From Pseudodesulfovibrio hydrargyri (GTDB taxonomy: Bacteria; Desulfobacterota; Desulfovibrionia; Desulfovibrionales; Desulfovibrionaceae): a stretch of DNA of 64,000 bases. Every line of letters starts with the position of its first letter. Position 1 is the first letter of the stretch. Shown here piece after piece: positions 46,745-54,896 of this stretch. The notes beneath the pieces are model-generated. The model searched no databases, was not told the DNA's origin, and worked only from the letters and a program-made list of their open reading frames with translations. Location: positions 119,925-183,924 of the forward strand of contig NZ_LKAQ01000005.1 in assembly GCF_001874525.1 (NCBI RefSeq), read 5' to 3'. The translations under genes and the position numbers were made by a program.

Positions 46745-47371
46745 ATGGGAGTACATAAACGCGAACGCGAGGCAGCCGAATCAGAGGGGAAATACGTCAA
46801 AAAGAGTTCGGCGGTCATGCTGGCCGTCATCGGCGTCCTGCTGGGCGTCTTTATCGGCAATGCCGTGACCATGCTCTACGTGGGGCAGCGGGGTCAGCGG
46901 ATGAGCGTGTCCACCCAGGCCACCCCCACGGAGTCCCCGGTGCCGCATTCAGCCGACCCCGAGGCCCTGGCCAGCATGGAGAACGCCGCGGCCGCCGACC
47001 CGACCAACGCGGATCTGTGGGTGCAGCTCGGCAACTTCTGCTTCGATCACAACCTGCCCGCCCGTGCGGTCAATGCCTATGAGCGGGCCCTGGAACTCAA
47101 GCCCAACGAGGTCAACGTCTGGTCCGACCTGGGGGTCATGTACCGGCGCACCAAGCAGTTCAACAAGGCCGTGGACGCCTTCGGCCATGCCGCGTCCCTG
47201 GACAAGGGCCACATCACGTCCAGGTTCAACATGGGCATCGTCTACCTCCACGACCTGAACGACCCGGCGTCCGCGCTCAAGGCCTGGAAGGGCGTCCTGG
47301 CCATCAACCCCGAAGCCAAGTCGCCCACCGGACAGCCCGTGGCGGACATGGTTCGGGAACTGGAAAAATAG
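46745..47371 (+). CDS. TPR membrane protein
   Basis: A 208-residue protein with a short charged N-terminus, one membrane segment (about 22-47, VMLAVIGVLLGVFIGNAVTMLYV) and then a periplasmic part with three TPR-like units (about 75-190, e.g. ADLWVQLGNFCFDHNLPARAVNAYERAL). It stands alone, with an AGGAG ribosome-binding site and its own terminator. The partner is unknown; assembly or cytochrome-maturation roles are seen for related layouts. Confidence 0.8.
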   Translation: MGVHKREREAAESEGKYVKKSSAVMLAVIGVLLGVFIGNAVTMLYVGQRGQRMSVSTQATPTESPVPHSADPEALASMENAAAADPTNADLWVQLGNFCFDHNLPARAVNAYERALELKPNEVNVWSDLGVMYRRTKQFNKAVDAFGHAASLDKGHITSRFNMGIVYLHDLNDPASALKAWKGVLAINPEAKSPTGQPVADMVRELEK

Positions 47372-47390
47372 TTAAAGTTCGACATGAAGA

Positions 47391-47425
47391 AAAAGGAGGC
47401 GTGGTTGTCCATGCCTCCTTTTTTA
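47391..47425. terminator. bidirectional terminator
   Basis: AAAAGGAGGCGTGG (47391-47404), loop TTGT, CCATGCCTCCTTTT (47409-47422), then TT. A-rich on the other side, so it serves both the TPR gene and cysE. Confidence 0.92.
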
Positions 47426-47455
47426 TTTGCCTTTATTCGAAGGATCGTTGCCGGA

Positions 47456-48376
47456 TCAGATGCCCGCGCCGTGTTCGAAGGACTGCTCCAGGGCCCGGGT
47501 CTGGACGATCTGCGCCCCGGCCGCGACGTCGCGCACGATCCAGACGTTGCCGCCGATGACCGCTTCCTTGCCTATGGTGATCCGGCCCAGAATAGTCGCC
47601 CCGGCGTAGATGATCACGTCGTCCTCCACAATGGGGTGGCGGGGCAGCCCCTTGATGAGCATCTCGTCCTCCCCCTTGGGGAAGCTCTTGGCCCCCAGGG
47701 TCACGCCCTGGTACACGCGCACGTTGTCGCCGATAATGCAGGTCTCGCCGATGACCGTGCCCGTTCCGTGGTCGATGAAGAAGGACTTGCCGATGGTCGC
47801 GCCCGGGTGGATGTCGATGCCCGTGTCCGAGTGGGCCATCTCGCCGATGATGCGGGGGATGATGTCCACGCCGAGCTCGTACAGTTCGTGGGCGATGCGG
47901 TGGTTGGTCAGGGCCCGGATGGACGGGTAGCAGAAGATGGTCTCCCCGTGGGTCTTGGCCGCCGGGTCGCCGATGTAGGCCGCCTCCACGTCGGAGAGCA
48001 GGTACTCCCTGATCTCGGGCAGCTTGGTGATGAACTTCTTGGCTATGGCCTTGGCCCGCTGCTCGCAGTCGTTGCACCGCTCGGTGGTGGTGGCGTCGCA
48101 GACGAAACAATAGCCCCGGTTGATCTGGTCCGCGAGCTTGCGTTCCAGCTGGTCCAGGGTGGAGCCGATGTAGTAGGGCATGGTGTCCGGTGTGATCTCG
48201 GACGGGCCGAAATAGCCGGGAAACAGGACGCAGCGCAGGTCCTCGACAATGCCGCGCAGGACGTCCACCGAGGGCATGGGCGCCTCGCCGGCCCTGCGGT
48301 GCGAGCGCGGGCCCTTGTCTCCGGACTCCACGAGGAGCGCGACCACATCCGCCAATGTGTAGTCTTCACTGGTCAT
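47456..48376 (-). CDS. cysE: serine O-acetyltransferase
   Basis: Acetylates serine in the first step of cysteine synthesis. The 306-residue protein has an N-terminal helical domain with a cysteine group CFVCDATTTERCNDC (about 90-105), which is not in E. coli CysE, then the hexapeptide-repeat beta helix with DIHPGATIGKSFFIDHGTG (about 192) and the C-terminal tail. A GAGGAG site precedes the ATG. It is the last gene of nifU-nifS-cysK-cysE. Confidence 0.92.
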   Translation of the reverse strand: MTSEDYTLADVVALLVESGDKGPRSHRRAGEAPMPSVDVLRGIVEDLRCVLFPGYFGPSEITPDTMPYYIGSTLDQLERKLADQINRGYCFVCDATTTERCNDCEQRAKAIAKKFITKLPEIREYLLSDVEAAYIGDPAAKTHGETIFCYPSIRALTNHRIAHELYELGVDIIPRIIGEMAHSDTGIDIHPGATIGKSFFIDHGTGTVIGETCIIGDNVRVYQGVTLGAKSFPKGEDEMLIKGLPRHPIVEDDVIIYAGATILGRITIGKEAVIGGNVWIVRDVAAGAQIVQTRALEQSFEHGAGI

Positions 48377-48386
48377 GGAATCTCCT

Positions 48387-49307
48387 CTAGCTGAAGAGCG
48401 GGGTGCTCAGGTACCGTTCGCCGGTGTCGCAGACGATGAACACGATCATCTTGCCCGCGTTTTCCTCGCGCCGGGCCAGTTCCAGGGCCGCCGCGCAGTT
48501 GGCCCCGGACGAGATGCCGCAGAGGATGCCTTCCTCGCGCATGAGCCGCTTGGCCGTCTCCACCGCATCGTCGTTTTTGACGCGTACGACCTCGTCAATG
48601 ATGCCGGTGTTCAGCGCGCCGGGCACGAAGCCCGCGCCGATGCCCTGAATGGCGTGGGGGCCGGGCTGCCCGCCGGACAGGACCGGGGAGGCGTCGGGCT
48701 CCACGGCCACGGCCTTGAGGCCGGGCTTTTGGGCCTTCAGGGATTCGGCCACGCCTGTCAGGGTGCCGCCGGTGCCCACGCCGGCCACGAAGATGTCCAC
48801 CTTGCCGTCCGTGTCCTCCCAGATCTCCGGTCCCGTGGTCCTGCGATGGGCCTCGGGGTTGGCCGGGTTCTCGAACTGCATGGGCATGAAGGCGTTGTCC
48901 GTCTCCTGGACGATCTTCTCGGCCTGGGCGATGGCCCCTTTCATGCCTTCGGCCGCCGGGGTCAGGACCAGTTCCGCGCCCAGCCCGTGGAGCAGTTTGC
49001 GCCGTTCCACGGACATGGACTCGGGCATGGTCAGGATCAGGCGCATGCCCTTGACCGCGCAGATGAAGGCCAGGCCGATACCGGTGTTGCCGGAGGTCGG
49101 TTCCACCAGGACCGTGTCCTTGTTGATGGTCCCGTCCGCCAGGGCGGTCTCGATCATGTTCGCGCCGATGCGGTCCTTGACCGAGCCGCACGGGTTGTAG
49201 AATTCCAATTTGGCCACCACGTCGGCCTTGAGGCCGTCCGCAAGGCTGTTCAGGCGGACCAGGGGCGTCCGGCCGATGAGCTGCGTCATGTTGTCGGCTA
49301 TTTTCAT
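48387..49307 (-). CDS. cysK: cysteine synthase A
   Basis: PLP enzyme forming cysteine from O-acetylserine and sulfide. The 306 residues include [11 protein letters not shown] at 10, the PLP lysine in [11 protein letters not shown] near 41, [13 protein letters not shown] near 68 and [11 protein letters not shown] near 173. It lies between nifS and cysE; together the set supplies cysteine as the sulfur source for the NifS step. Confidence 0.96.
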   Translation of the reverse strand: MKIADNMTQLIGRTPLVRLNSLADGLKADVVAKLEFYNPCGSVKDRIGANMIETALADGTINKDTVLVEPTSGNTGIGLAFICAVKGMRLILTMPESMSVERRKLLHGLGAELVLTPAAEGMKGAIAQAEKIVQETDNAFMPMQFENPANPEAHRRTTGPEIWEDTDGKVDIFVAGVGTGGTLTGVAESLKAQKPGLKAVAVEPDASPVLSGGQPGPHAIQGIGAGFVPGALNTGIIDEVVRVKNDDAVETAKRLMREEGILCGISSGANCAAALELARREENAGKMIVFIVCDTGERYLSTPLFS

Positions 49308-49309
49308 GG

Positions 49310-50506
49310 TTACTCCGAAAAGCTTTTGGTGCAGGCCGGGGCCTGCTTGTCCGCCGAAAACGGCGAGAGTTTGCGCAGGTTCGCGATGATGGGCGGCAGG
49401 GTCTCGACCACGAAATCGATCTCCTTCTCGGTGTTGAACCGGCTCAGGGAGAAGCGGATGGAGCCGTGGGCGAAGGTGAAGGGCACGCCCATGGCGCGGA
49501 GCACGTGGGACGGCTCCAGGCTGCCCGAGGTGCAGGCCGAGCCGGAGCTGGCCGCGATGCCCAACTGGTCCATCATCAGCAGGATGGCTTCGCCCTCGAC
49601 GTAGCCGAAGGAGATGTTCGCGGTGTTGGGCAGCCGGTGTTCCGGGTCGCCGTTGAGTTTGCTGTCCGGAATCGCCGCGAGCAGCCCCTTTTCTAGCTTG
49701 TCGCGCAGCCGCTTGACCTCGGTGTTTTCCTCGGCCATGTGCTCGCGGGCCAGCTCGCAGGCCTTGCCCAGGGCGATGATGCCCGTGGTGTTCTCGGTGC
49801 CCGCGCGGCGGCTGCGCTCCTGGTGCCCGCCGATGAGGAAGGGGCGGAAGGGCAGGCGCTTGCGCACGAACAGGGCGCCCACGCCCTTAGGTGCGTGCAG
49901 CTTGTGTCCGGACAGGGAGAGCATGTCCACCGGGACCCTGGACAGGTCTATGTCCACCTTGCCCACGGCCTGGACCGCGTCGGTGTGGAAGATGACGTCA
50001 TGCTCCTTGGCGATTTGGGCCATCTCCTCAATGGGATAGATGTTGCCGGTCTCGTTGTTGGCCCACATGACCGAGACGATGGCCGTGTCCGGGCGCAGGG
50101 CGGTCTTGTACTCCTCGAGGTCCAGCCGGCCGTATTCGTCGGTACCGAGGTAGGTGACCTCGTAGCCGTCCTTTTTCTCGAGATATTTGCACAGGCTCAG
50201 GATGGCCGGATGCTCCACGGCGGTGGTGACGATATGCCGCCGGTCGGGCCGGGCGTTCAGGGCCGAGCGGATGGCCGTGTTGTCGGACTCCGAGCCGCAG
50301 GAGGTGAAGATGATCTCCTCGGGCTCGCAGCCCAGCAGGGAAGCCACCGAGGCGCGGGCCTGCTTGAGCGTGGCTCCCACCTGTCCGCCGAAGCGGTGCA
50401 TGGACGAAGGGTTGCCGTACAGTTCGGTGAAATAGGGCTTGATGGCCTCGAAAACCGCCGGGTCCACCTGGGTGGTGGCGTTGTTGTCCAGATAGATGGT
50501 GTCCAT
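49310..50506 (-). CDS. nifS: cysteine desulfurase NifS
   Basis: Removes sulfur from cysteine for Fe-S assembly. The 398-residue class V aminotransferase has the PLP lysine in [14 protein letters not shown] near 203 and the catalytic Cys in [17 protein letters not shown] near 327. The group is NifS/IscS-like. GGAGGG lies over the end of nifU, and the ATG follows the nifU stop by three bases. Confidence 0.95.
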   Translation of the reverse strand: MDTIYLDNNATTQVDPAVFEAIKPYFTELYGNPSSMHRFGGQVGATLKQARASVASLLGCEPEEIIFTSCGSESDNTAIRSALNARPDRRHIVTTAVEHPAILSLCKYLEKKDGYEVTYLGTDEYGRLDLEEYKTALRPDTAIVSVMWANNETGNIYPIEEMAQIAKEHDVIFHTDAVQAVGKVDIDLSRVPVDMLSLSGHKLHAPKGVGALFVRKRLPFRPFLIGGHQERSRRAGTENTTGIIALGKACELAREHMAEENTEVKRLRDKLEKGLLAAIPDSKLNGDPEHRLPNTANISFGYVEGEAILLMMDQLGIAASSGSACTSGSLEPSHVLRAMGVPFTFAHGSIRFSLSRFNTEKEIDFVVETLPPIIANLRKLSPFSADKQAPACTKSFSE

Positions 50507-50509
50507 GAA

Positions 50510-51364
50510 TCAGCCCTCCCGAACCTTCAGGCCGGGATCGACCTTTTCCTTGAGGGTGGACTCGACGAGGTTGTTGAGGGTCGCCTGGCTGGACGGGCAG
50601 CCCGAGCACATGCCCAGAAAGCGGACCACCACGGTGTCGCGGTCGATGTCCACAAGTTCGATGTTGCCGCCGTCCGCCTTGAGCTTGGGCCGGATGTCGT
50701 CGTCTATGACCGACTCGATCAGGTGCATGCGCTGGATGTTGGTCATGCCCTCGGCCGGGAAGGCGGGCTTGTCCGACGGGGTGGGGCATACGCTCTCGCC
50801 GTGGGCCTCGGCCAGAAGGCGCTCCAGGTCCGGGATGCACTTGCCGCAGCCGCCGCCCGCCTTGGTGAAGTTGGTCACGTCCTCCACGGTCTTGAGGTCG
50901 TTGACCTTGATGGCTTCGAGGATCTCCTCGTCGAACACGCCGAAGCATTCACAGATGAGCTCGCCTTCGTGGGAGTGCTCGGCCTTGGACGGGGCTTCGC
51001 CGCGCATGTTCTTGATGGCCTGCTCCAGGGCCTCCTGGCCCATGACCGAGCAGTGCATCTTTTCCCGCGGCAGGCCGCCCAGGTATTCGGCGATGTCCTT
51101 GTTGGTGATCTTTTGCGCCTCGTCCACGGTTTTGCCGATGAGCAGCTCGGTCAGGGCGGAGCTGGAGGCGATAGCGCTGGCGCAGCCGAAGGTCTGGAAC
51201 TTGGCGTCCGTGATCTTCCCGCCGTCGTCGACCTTGATGTACAGGGTCAGGGCGTCACCGCAGGCCAGCGAACCGACCTCCCCGACCCCGTCGGCGTCTT
51301 CGATGGTGCCCACGTTGCGCGGGTTCAGGAAGTGGTCCTTAACTTTGTCGGTATATTCCCACAT
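50510..51364 (-). CDS. nifU: Fe-S scaffold NifU
   Basis: Three-domain scaffold, 284 residues. The IscU-like domain (1-125) has Cys in GSLACGD, FGCASA and MHCSVM; the central [2Fe-2S] BFD-like domain (about 135-185) has CECFGV and GCGKCIPD; the C-terminal Nfu domain (about 205-280) has CSGCPSS. All cluster ligands are present. First gene of the operon; a TATGAT -10-like element lies in the upstream 109 bases but no matching -35 was found, so an activator may be needed. Confidence 0.95.
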   Translation of the reverse strand: MWEYTDKVKDHFLNPRNVGTIEDADGVGEVGSLACGDALTLYIKVDDGGKITDAKFQTFGCASAIASSSALTELLIGKTVDEAQKITNKDIAEYLGGLPREKMHCSVMGQEALEQAIKNMRGEAPSKAEHSHEGELICECFGVFDEEILEAIKVNDLKTVEDVTNFTKAGGGCGKCIPDLERLLAEAHGESVCPTPSDKPAFPAEGMTNIQRMHLIESVIDDDIRPKLKADGGNIELVDIDRDTVVVRFLGMCSGCPSSQATLNNLVESTLKEKVDPGLKVREG

Positions 51365-51473
51365 ATTCTCTCCGGAATGGCTGAGGATGTCTGAACAGTT
51401 GTAACAAGTGTGATACGATCATATGTGTGTACAGTAAGTCCCACTGCGCCGACTGTAAAGTCTTGAGCGGGGA

Positions 51474-51734
51474 TTACAGCGACATGATCCCCGGAATCCG
51501 GGCCGCCTTTTCATAAACGGCCATGACCTCGTCCGCCGAGCACATGGTCGAAGTCATTGTCACACTGGTATATTTTCCGGTTTTGGACTGGCGTGTCTCC
51601 AATTTTTCCGACGAGAAAAGCTCCTGGAAACTGCCGAGACTCTCCGCCGGGACGATGAATTTATAGACGTACGGGCACGGCCATTGGTGGTGATCATCAA
51701 GAGCCTGCTTGAATTGTTTTGATTTGTCGGACAT
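51474..51734 (-). CDS. DUF493/YbeD-family protein
   Basis: An 86-residue protein with the ACT-like ferredoxin fold of the DUF493 family: WPCPYVYKFIVPA near 18 and the RQSKTGKYTSVTMTSTMCSADEVMAVYEKAARIPGI run to the C-terminus. YbeD is linked to lipoate regulation in E. coli, without firm function. AGGAG precedes the ATG and it has its own promoter. Confidence 0.88.
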   Translation of the reverse strand: MSDKSKQFKQALDDHHQWPCPYVYKFIVPAESLGSFQELFSSEKLETRQSKTGKYTSVTMTSTMCSADEVMAVYEKAARIPGIMSL

Positions 51735-51766
51735 AAGATTCTCCTGTTTCGATTTTTACGAAACGG

Positions 51767-51796
51767 TCTATAGAGGGTTTGTTTCCGGCGTGTCAA
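51767..51796 (-). promoter_or_regulatory. sigma-70 promoter of the DUF493 gene
   Basis: On the minus strand, TTGACA (51796-51791) and TATAGA (51772-51767) are 18 bases apart; the start would be near 51760, about 26 bases before the ATG. Confidence 0.6.
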
Positions 51797-51947
51797 ACCA
51801 GTCGGCAGCATAACGTAAAGAACCAACTATTCCAATAAAATGGTTTTTCAATCACGCAATTTATAACATCAATACGGAATAAGCTGGGATATGGTCCAAT
51901 ATCGAGTATGGGCGCGGGCGGCGCTTTGAGCCGAATAAGGAAGGGAA

Positions 51948-54086
51948 ATGAACGATATAGTTGACGTTCTTGTCGTCGACGACGAACGGATCAATCTCAA
52001 ACTGGTCGAGGGTATCCTGCGGGGGCAGGACCTCAACCTGAAAATGGCCATGTCGGGAGCGGAGGCCTTGAAGATGATCCCGGACCACGACTTTGCCGTG
52101 GCCCTGCTCGACGTCATGATGCCCGGCATGGACGGCTTCGAGCTGGCCGAGCGGCTCAGGAGCTCGGAAGCCACCCGGAACATCCCGATCATCTTCATCA
52201 CCGCCATCAGCAAGGAGCAGCGGCATGTGTTCCATGGCTACGAACTGGGTGCGGTGGACTACCTGTTCAAGCCGGTGGAGCCGGAGATTCTGCGTGGCAA
52301 GACCAATATTTTCGCGGAATTGCACCGGCACAAGCGGTCCCTGTTGGAAACCACTAGGCGACTCGAGGCCACGGTGGAGGAACTCGAGGCGTCCCGGGAG
52401 GCCCTGGCCCGGTCCGAGCAGCGCTACCGCATGGTGGCCGACTACAACTACGATTGGGAGAGCTGGATCGGTCCGGACGGCGAGCCCCGGTACATTTCGC
52501 CTTCCTGCGAACGGATCAGCGGGTATCCGCCCCAGCGGTTTATGGAGGAGCCCGAGTTGATGGAGCGCCTCGTCCACCAGGACGATCTGAGCCGGTGGTT
52601 CCAGTTCATGCGGGACGACACCGTGGGCGACGAGGAGAGCATCGACTTCCGGATCAGCGACGTCAACGCCAAGATCAAGTGGCTGAGCCTGGTCCGGCAC
52701 TCCATCTTCGCGGACGACGGCGCGTCGCTTGGCATCCGCCTGAGCATGCGCGACATCACCAACCGCAAGCTCATCGAAAGCAAGCTGCAGCACAGCGCCT
52801 TCCACGACACCCTGACCGGGTTGCCCAATCGGGCCCTGTTTCTGGAGCGGCTCAACCGGGCTGCGGAGCGGTGTTCACGCACGGGCGAGCATTTCGCGGT
52901 CCTGTTCATCAACATGGACCGCTTCCAGGCGGTCAACGACCACTACGGGCACAGCGTGGGCGACAAGCTCATGGTCCGGCTCGGGGTCAAGCTCCAGCAG
53001 ACGGTCCGGTCCGTGGACACCGTGGCCCGGTTCGGCAGCGATGAGTTCGGCGTGCTCCTCGAGGACATCCCCAGGCGGAGCGAGGTCCGGTCCCTGACCC
53101 GCAAGATTTTCGACTCCTTCAAGGAACCGGTGGAGGTGGACGGCATCTCCTTCACCCTGTCGGCCAGCATAGGCTACGACATCGGCTCCGGCGCGAACGT
53201 GGACGCCGAGGAGATCGTGCACAACGCCCAGGTGGCCATGAACGAGGCCAAGGAGGAGGGCAAGAACCGGATCACTGCCTACGAGAAGCGCATGCGCGAG
53301 GGCATGGTCAACGTCCTGGCCGTGGAAAACGAGCTCAAGCGCGCTCTGGAGGCACGGGAGTTCACGGCCCATTACCAGCCCATCGTCAACCTGGCCGACG
53401 GCAGCCTGTACGGATTCGAGGCCCTGGCCCGGTGGAACCACCCCGAACGCGGTCTGGTCAGCCCCGGCGAATTCATCCCCGTGGCCGAGGAGACCGGTCA
53501 GATCGTGACCCTCGGGGCTCAGATCCTGGAAGAGGCCTGTACGACCATGCAGGAATGGACCCGGCTCTATCCGGCGGCGGAAAAACTGACCATGGCCGTG
53601 AATATCTCGGCCAAGCAGTTTGCCGAGAGCACCCTTGCGGGCAATGTGGAACGCATGCTGAAGGAATCGGGGCTACAGCCCGGCCGACTGAAGTTGGAAA
53701 TCACCGAAACCGTGGTCATGCTTGACGCCATGAAGTCCGTGAATCAGCTGAAGACGCTGAAGAATCTCGGCATCCTCCTGTCCATCGACGACTTCGGCAC
53801 CGGATACTCGTCCATGAGCTATCTGCAGAAATTCCCCACGGACCAGCTCAAGATCGACTTGAGCTTTGTCCAGCGCATGGAATCCACCCCGGAAAACATC
53901 GAGATCATCCGGGCCATCGTGAACATGGCCCATTCCCTGCGGTTGCGGGTCGTGGCCGAGGGCATCGAGACGGAGCGCCAAAGGGACTTGCTTTATTCCC
54001 TGCAATGCGATTACGGTCAGGGCTACTTGTATTCGCGGCCTCTCCCACGGGATGAGGCCGAAGAGTTCGTCAAGGATTCCGAGTAG
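51948..54086 (+). CDS. response regulator with PAS, GGDEF and EAL domains
   Basis: Predicted cyclic-di-GMP enzyme, 712 residues. The receiver domain (1-122) has Asp55 as phosphoacceptor (LLDVMMPG). A coiled coil (about 125-155) leads to a PAS domain (about 158-275), a GGDEF domain (about 285-445) with GSDEF instead of GGDEF, and an EAL domain (about 455-705) with FEALARW, DDFGTGYSSMSYL and KID all intact. Phosphodiesterase activity is therefore likely; cyclase activity is uncertain. No histidine kinase is adjacent. A PilZ protein lies 10 kb away. Confidence 0.9.
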   Translation: MNDIVDVLVVDDERINLKLVEGILRGQDLNLKMAMSGAEALKMIPDHDFAVALLDVMMPGMDGFELAERLRSSEATRNIPIIFITAISKEQRHVFHGYELGAVDYLFKPVEPEILRGKTNIFAELHRHKRSLLETTRRLEATVEELEASREALARSEQRYRMVADYNYDWESWIGPDGEPRYISPSCERISGYPPQRFMEEPELMERLVHQDDLSRWFQFMRDDTVGDEESIDFRISDVNAKIKWLSLVRHSIFADDGASLGIRLSMRDITNRKLIESKLQHSAFHDTLTGLPNRALFLERLNRAAERCSRTGEHFAVLFINMDRFQAVNDHYGHSVGDKLMVRLGVKLQQTVRSVDTVARFGSDEFGVLLEDIPRRSEVRSLTRKIFDSFKEPVEVDGISFTLSASIGYDIGSGANVDAEEIVHNAQVAMNEAKEEGKNRITAYEKRMREGMVNVLAVENELKRALEAREFTAHYQPIVNLADGSLYGFEALARWNHPERGLVSPGEFIPVAEETGQIVTLGAQILEEACTTMQEWTRLYPAAEKLTMAVNISAKQFAESTLAGNVERMLKESGLQPGRLKLEITETVVMLDAMKSVNQLKTLKNLGILLSIDDFGTGYSSMSYLQKFPTDQLKIDLSFVQRMESTPENIEIIRAIVNMAHSLRLRVVAEGIETERQRDLLYSLQCDYGQGYLYSRPLPRDEAEEFVKDSE

Positions 54087-54130
54087 CTTTACCGGCATTT
54101 CATCTCTCTCAATCACTGGAGCTTTTCCCC

Positions 54131-54313
54131 ATGAATCTCAGCGCACCGCAACTGCTCACCTGGATCGTCGCCGTCATCATCGGCCTTCTCGGCATTCTCA
54201 TACGGATCGACGTCATGTCCATTCCGGTTCTCGAGAACCTGGTCCGGCCCTTCTGGCTCGTGGCCACCGGGTTCGTCATCCTGGCCATCTCCAATCTATT
54301 CCGCAGCCTGTAG
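54131..54313 (+). CDS. small membrane protein of 60 residues
   Basis: Two hydrophobic segments (about 9-27 and 39-57) separated by IDVMSIPVLENLVRP. GGAG lies ten bases before the ATG, and a strong terminator follows. I do not recognise the family. Confidence 0.65.
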   Translation: MNLSAPQLLTWIVAVIIGLLGILIRIDVMSIPVLENLVRPFWLVATGFVILAISNLFRSL

Positions 54314-54339
54314 GCGAGCGGAATTCATCGCGCCGTGCC

Positions 54340-54379
54340 GGGGCTTGACGAAAAAAATCGTCAAGCCCCTGTTTTTTTT
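54340..54379 (+). terminator. rho-independent terminator
   Basis: GGGGCTTGACGA (54340-54351), loop AAAAAA, TCGTCAAGCCCC (54358-54369), followed by eight T (54372-54379). Confidence 0.94.
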
Positions 54380-54463
54380 GTTCGGTTGTTGTAAAGTGTA
54401 CTGGTAATCAATACTGTTACGATATTGCTTTGACGGTTGATTCGCAAAGGAGGGTTAGCGTCA

Positions 54464-54880
54464 ATGGCTGATTTGAAACGATGGAGCCGCGACGAGATAT
54501 CGCGCATGCGCAGCGACGTGGACCGGCTCTTTGACGATCTGTGCGCCGATTTCAACCTGCCGTCCATGTTCTGCCGCATGGCGGGCGATCTCACCCTCGA
54601 GGAAGAGGGGGAGACCCTGGTGGTCAGGCTGGAGCTGGGCACCATGGACCCGGACGACGTGCACGTCTCGGTGATGGACCGGCAGCTGTCCATCGTGGCC
54701 GAGACCCGCGAATCGGGCCCGGGCCACACCAGCACCCACAGCTTTCACAAGGACCTGCGCCTGCCGTGCCGCATCGACACCGCCGGCGTCAGGGCGGAGT
54801 TCGCCGACGGCGTGCTCGTGGTCAGGCTGCCCAAGTGCTCGCTCCAATCGGGGCAGAAAATCGCAATTTCCCGGAAATAA
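54464..54880 (+). CDS. Hsp20/alpha-crystallin small heat-shock protein
   Basis: A 138-residue chaperone. The helical N-terminus includes RSDVDRLFDDL; the alpha-crystallin domain (about 45-135) has LEEEGETLVVRLELGTMDPDDVHVSV and the FADGVLVVRLPK strand near 116. The ATG has AGGAGG upstream. It lies 16 bases before the Lon-like protease and is probably co-transcribed. Confidence 0.9.
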   Translation: MADLKRWSRDEISRMRSDVDRLFDDLCADFNLPSMFCRMAGDLTLEEEGETLVVRLELGTMDPDDVHVSVMDRQLSIVAETRESGPGHTSTHSFHKDLRLPCRIDTAGVRAEFADGVLVVRLPKCSLQSGQKIAISRK

Positions 54881-54896
54881 CATACGGAGACGGATT

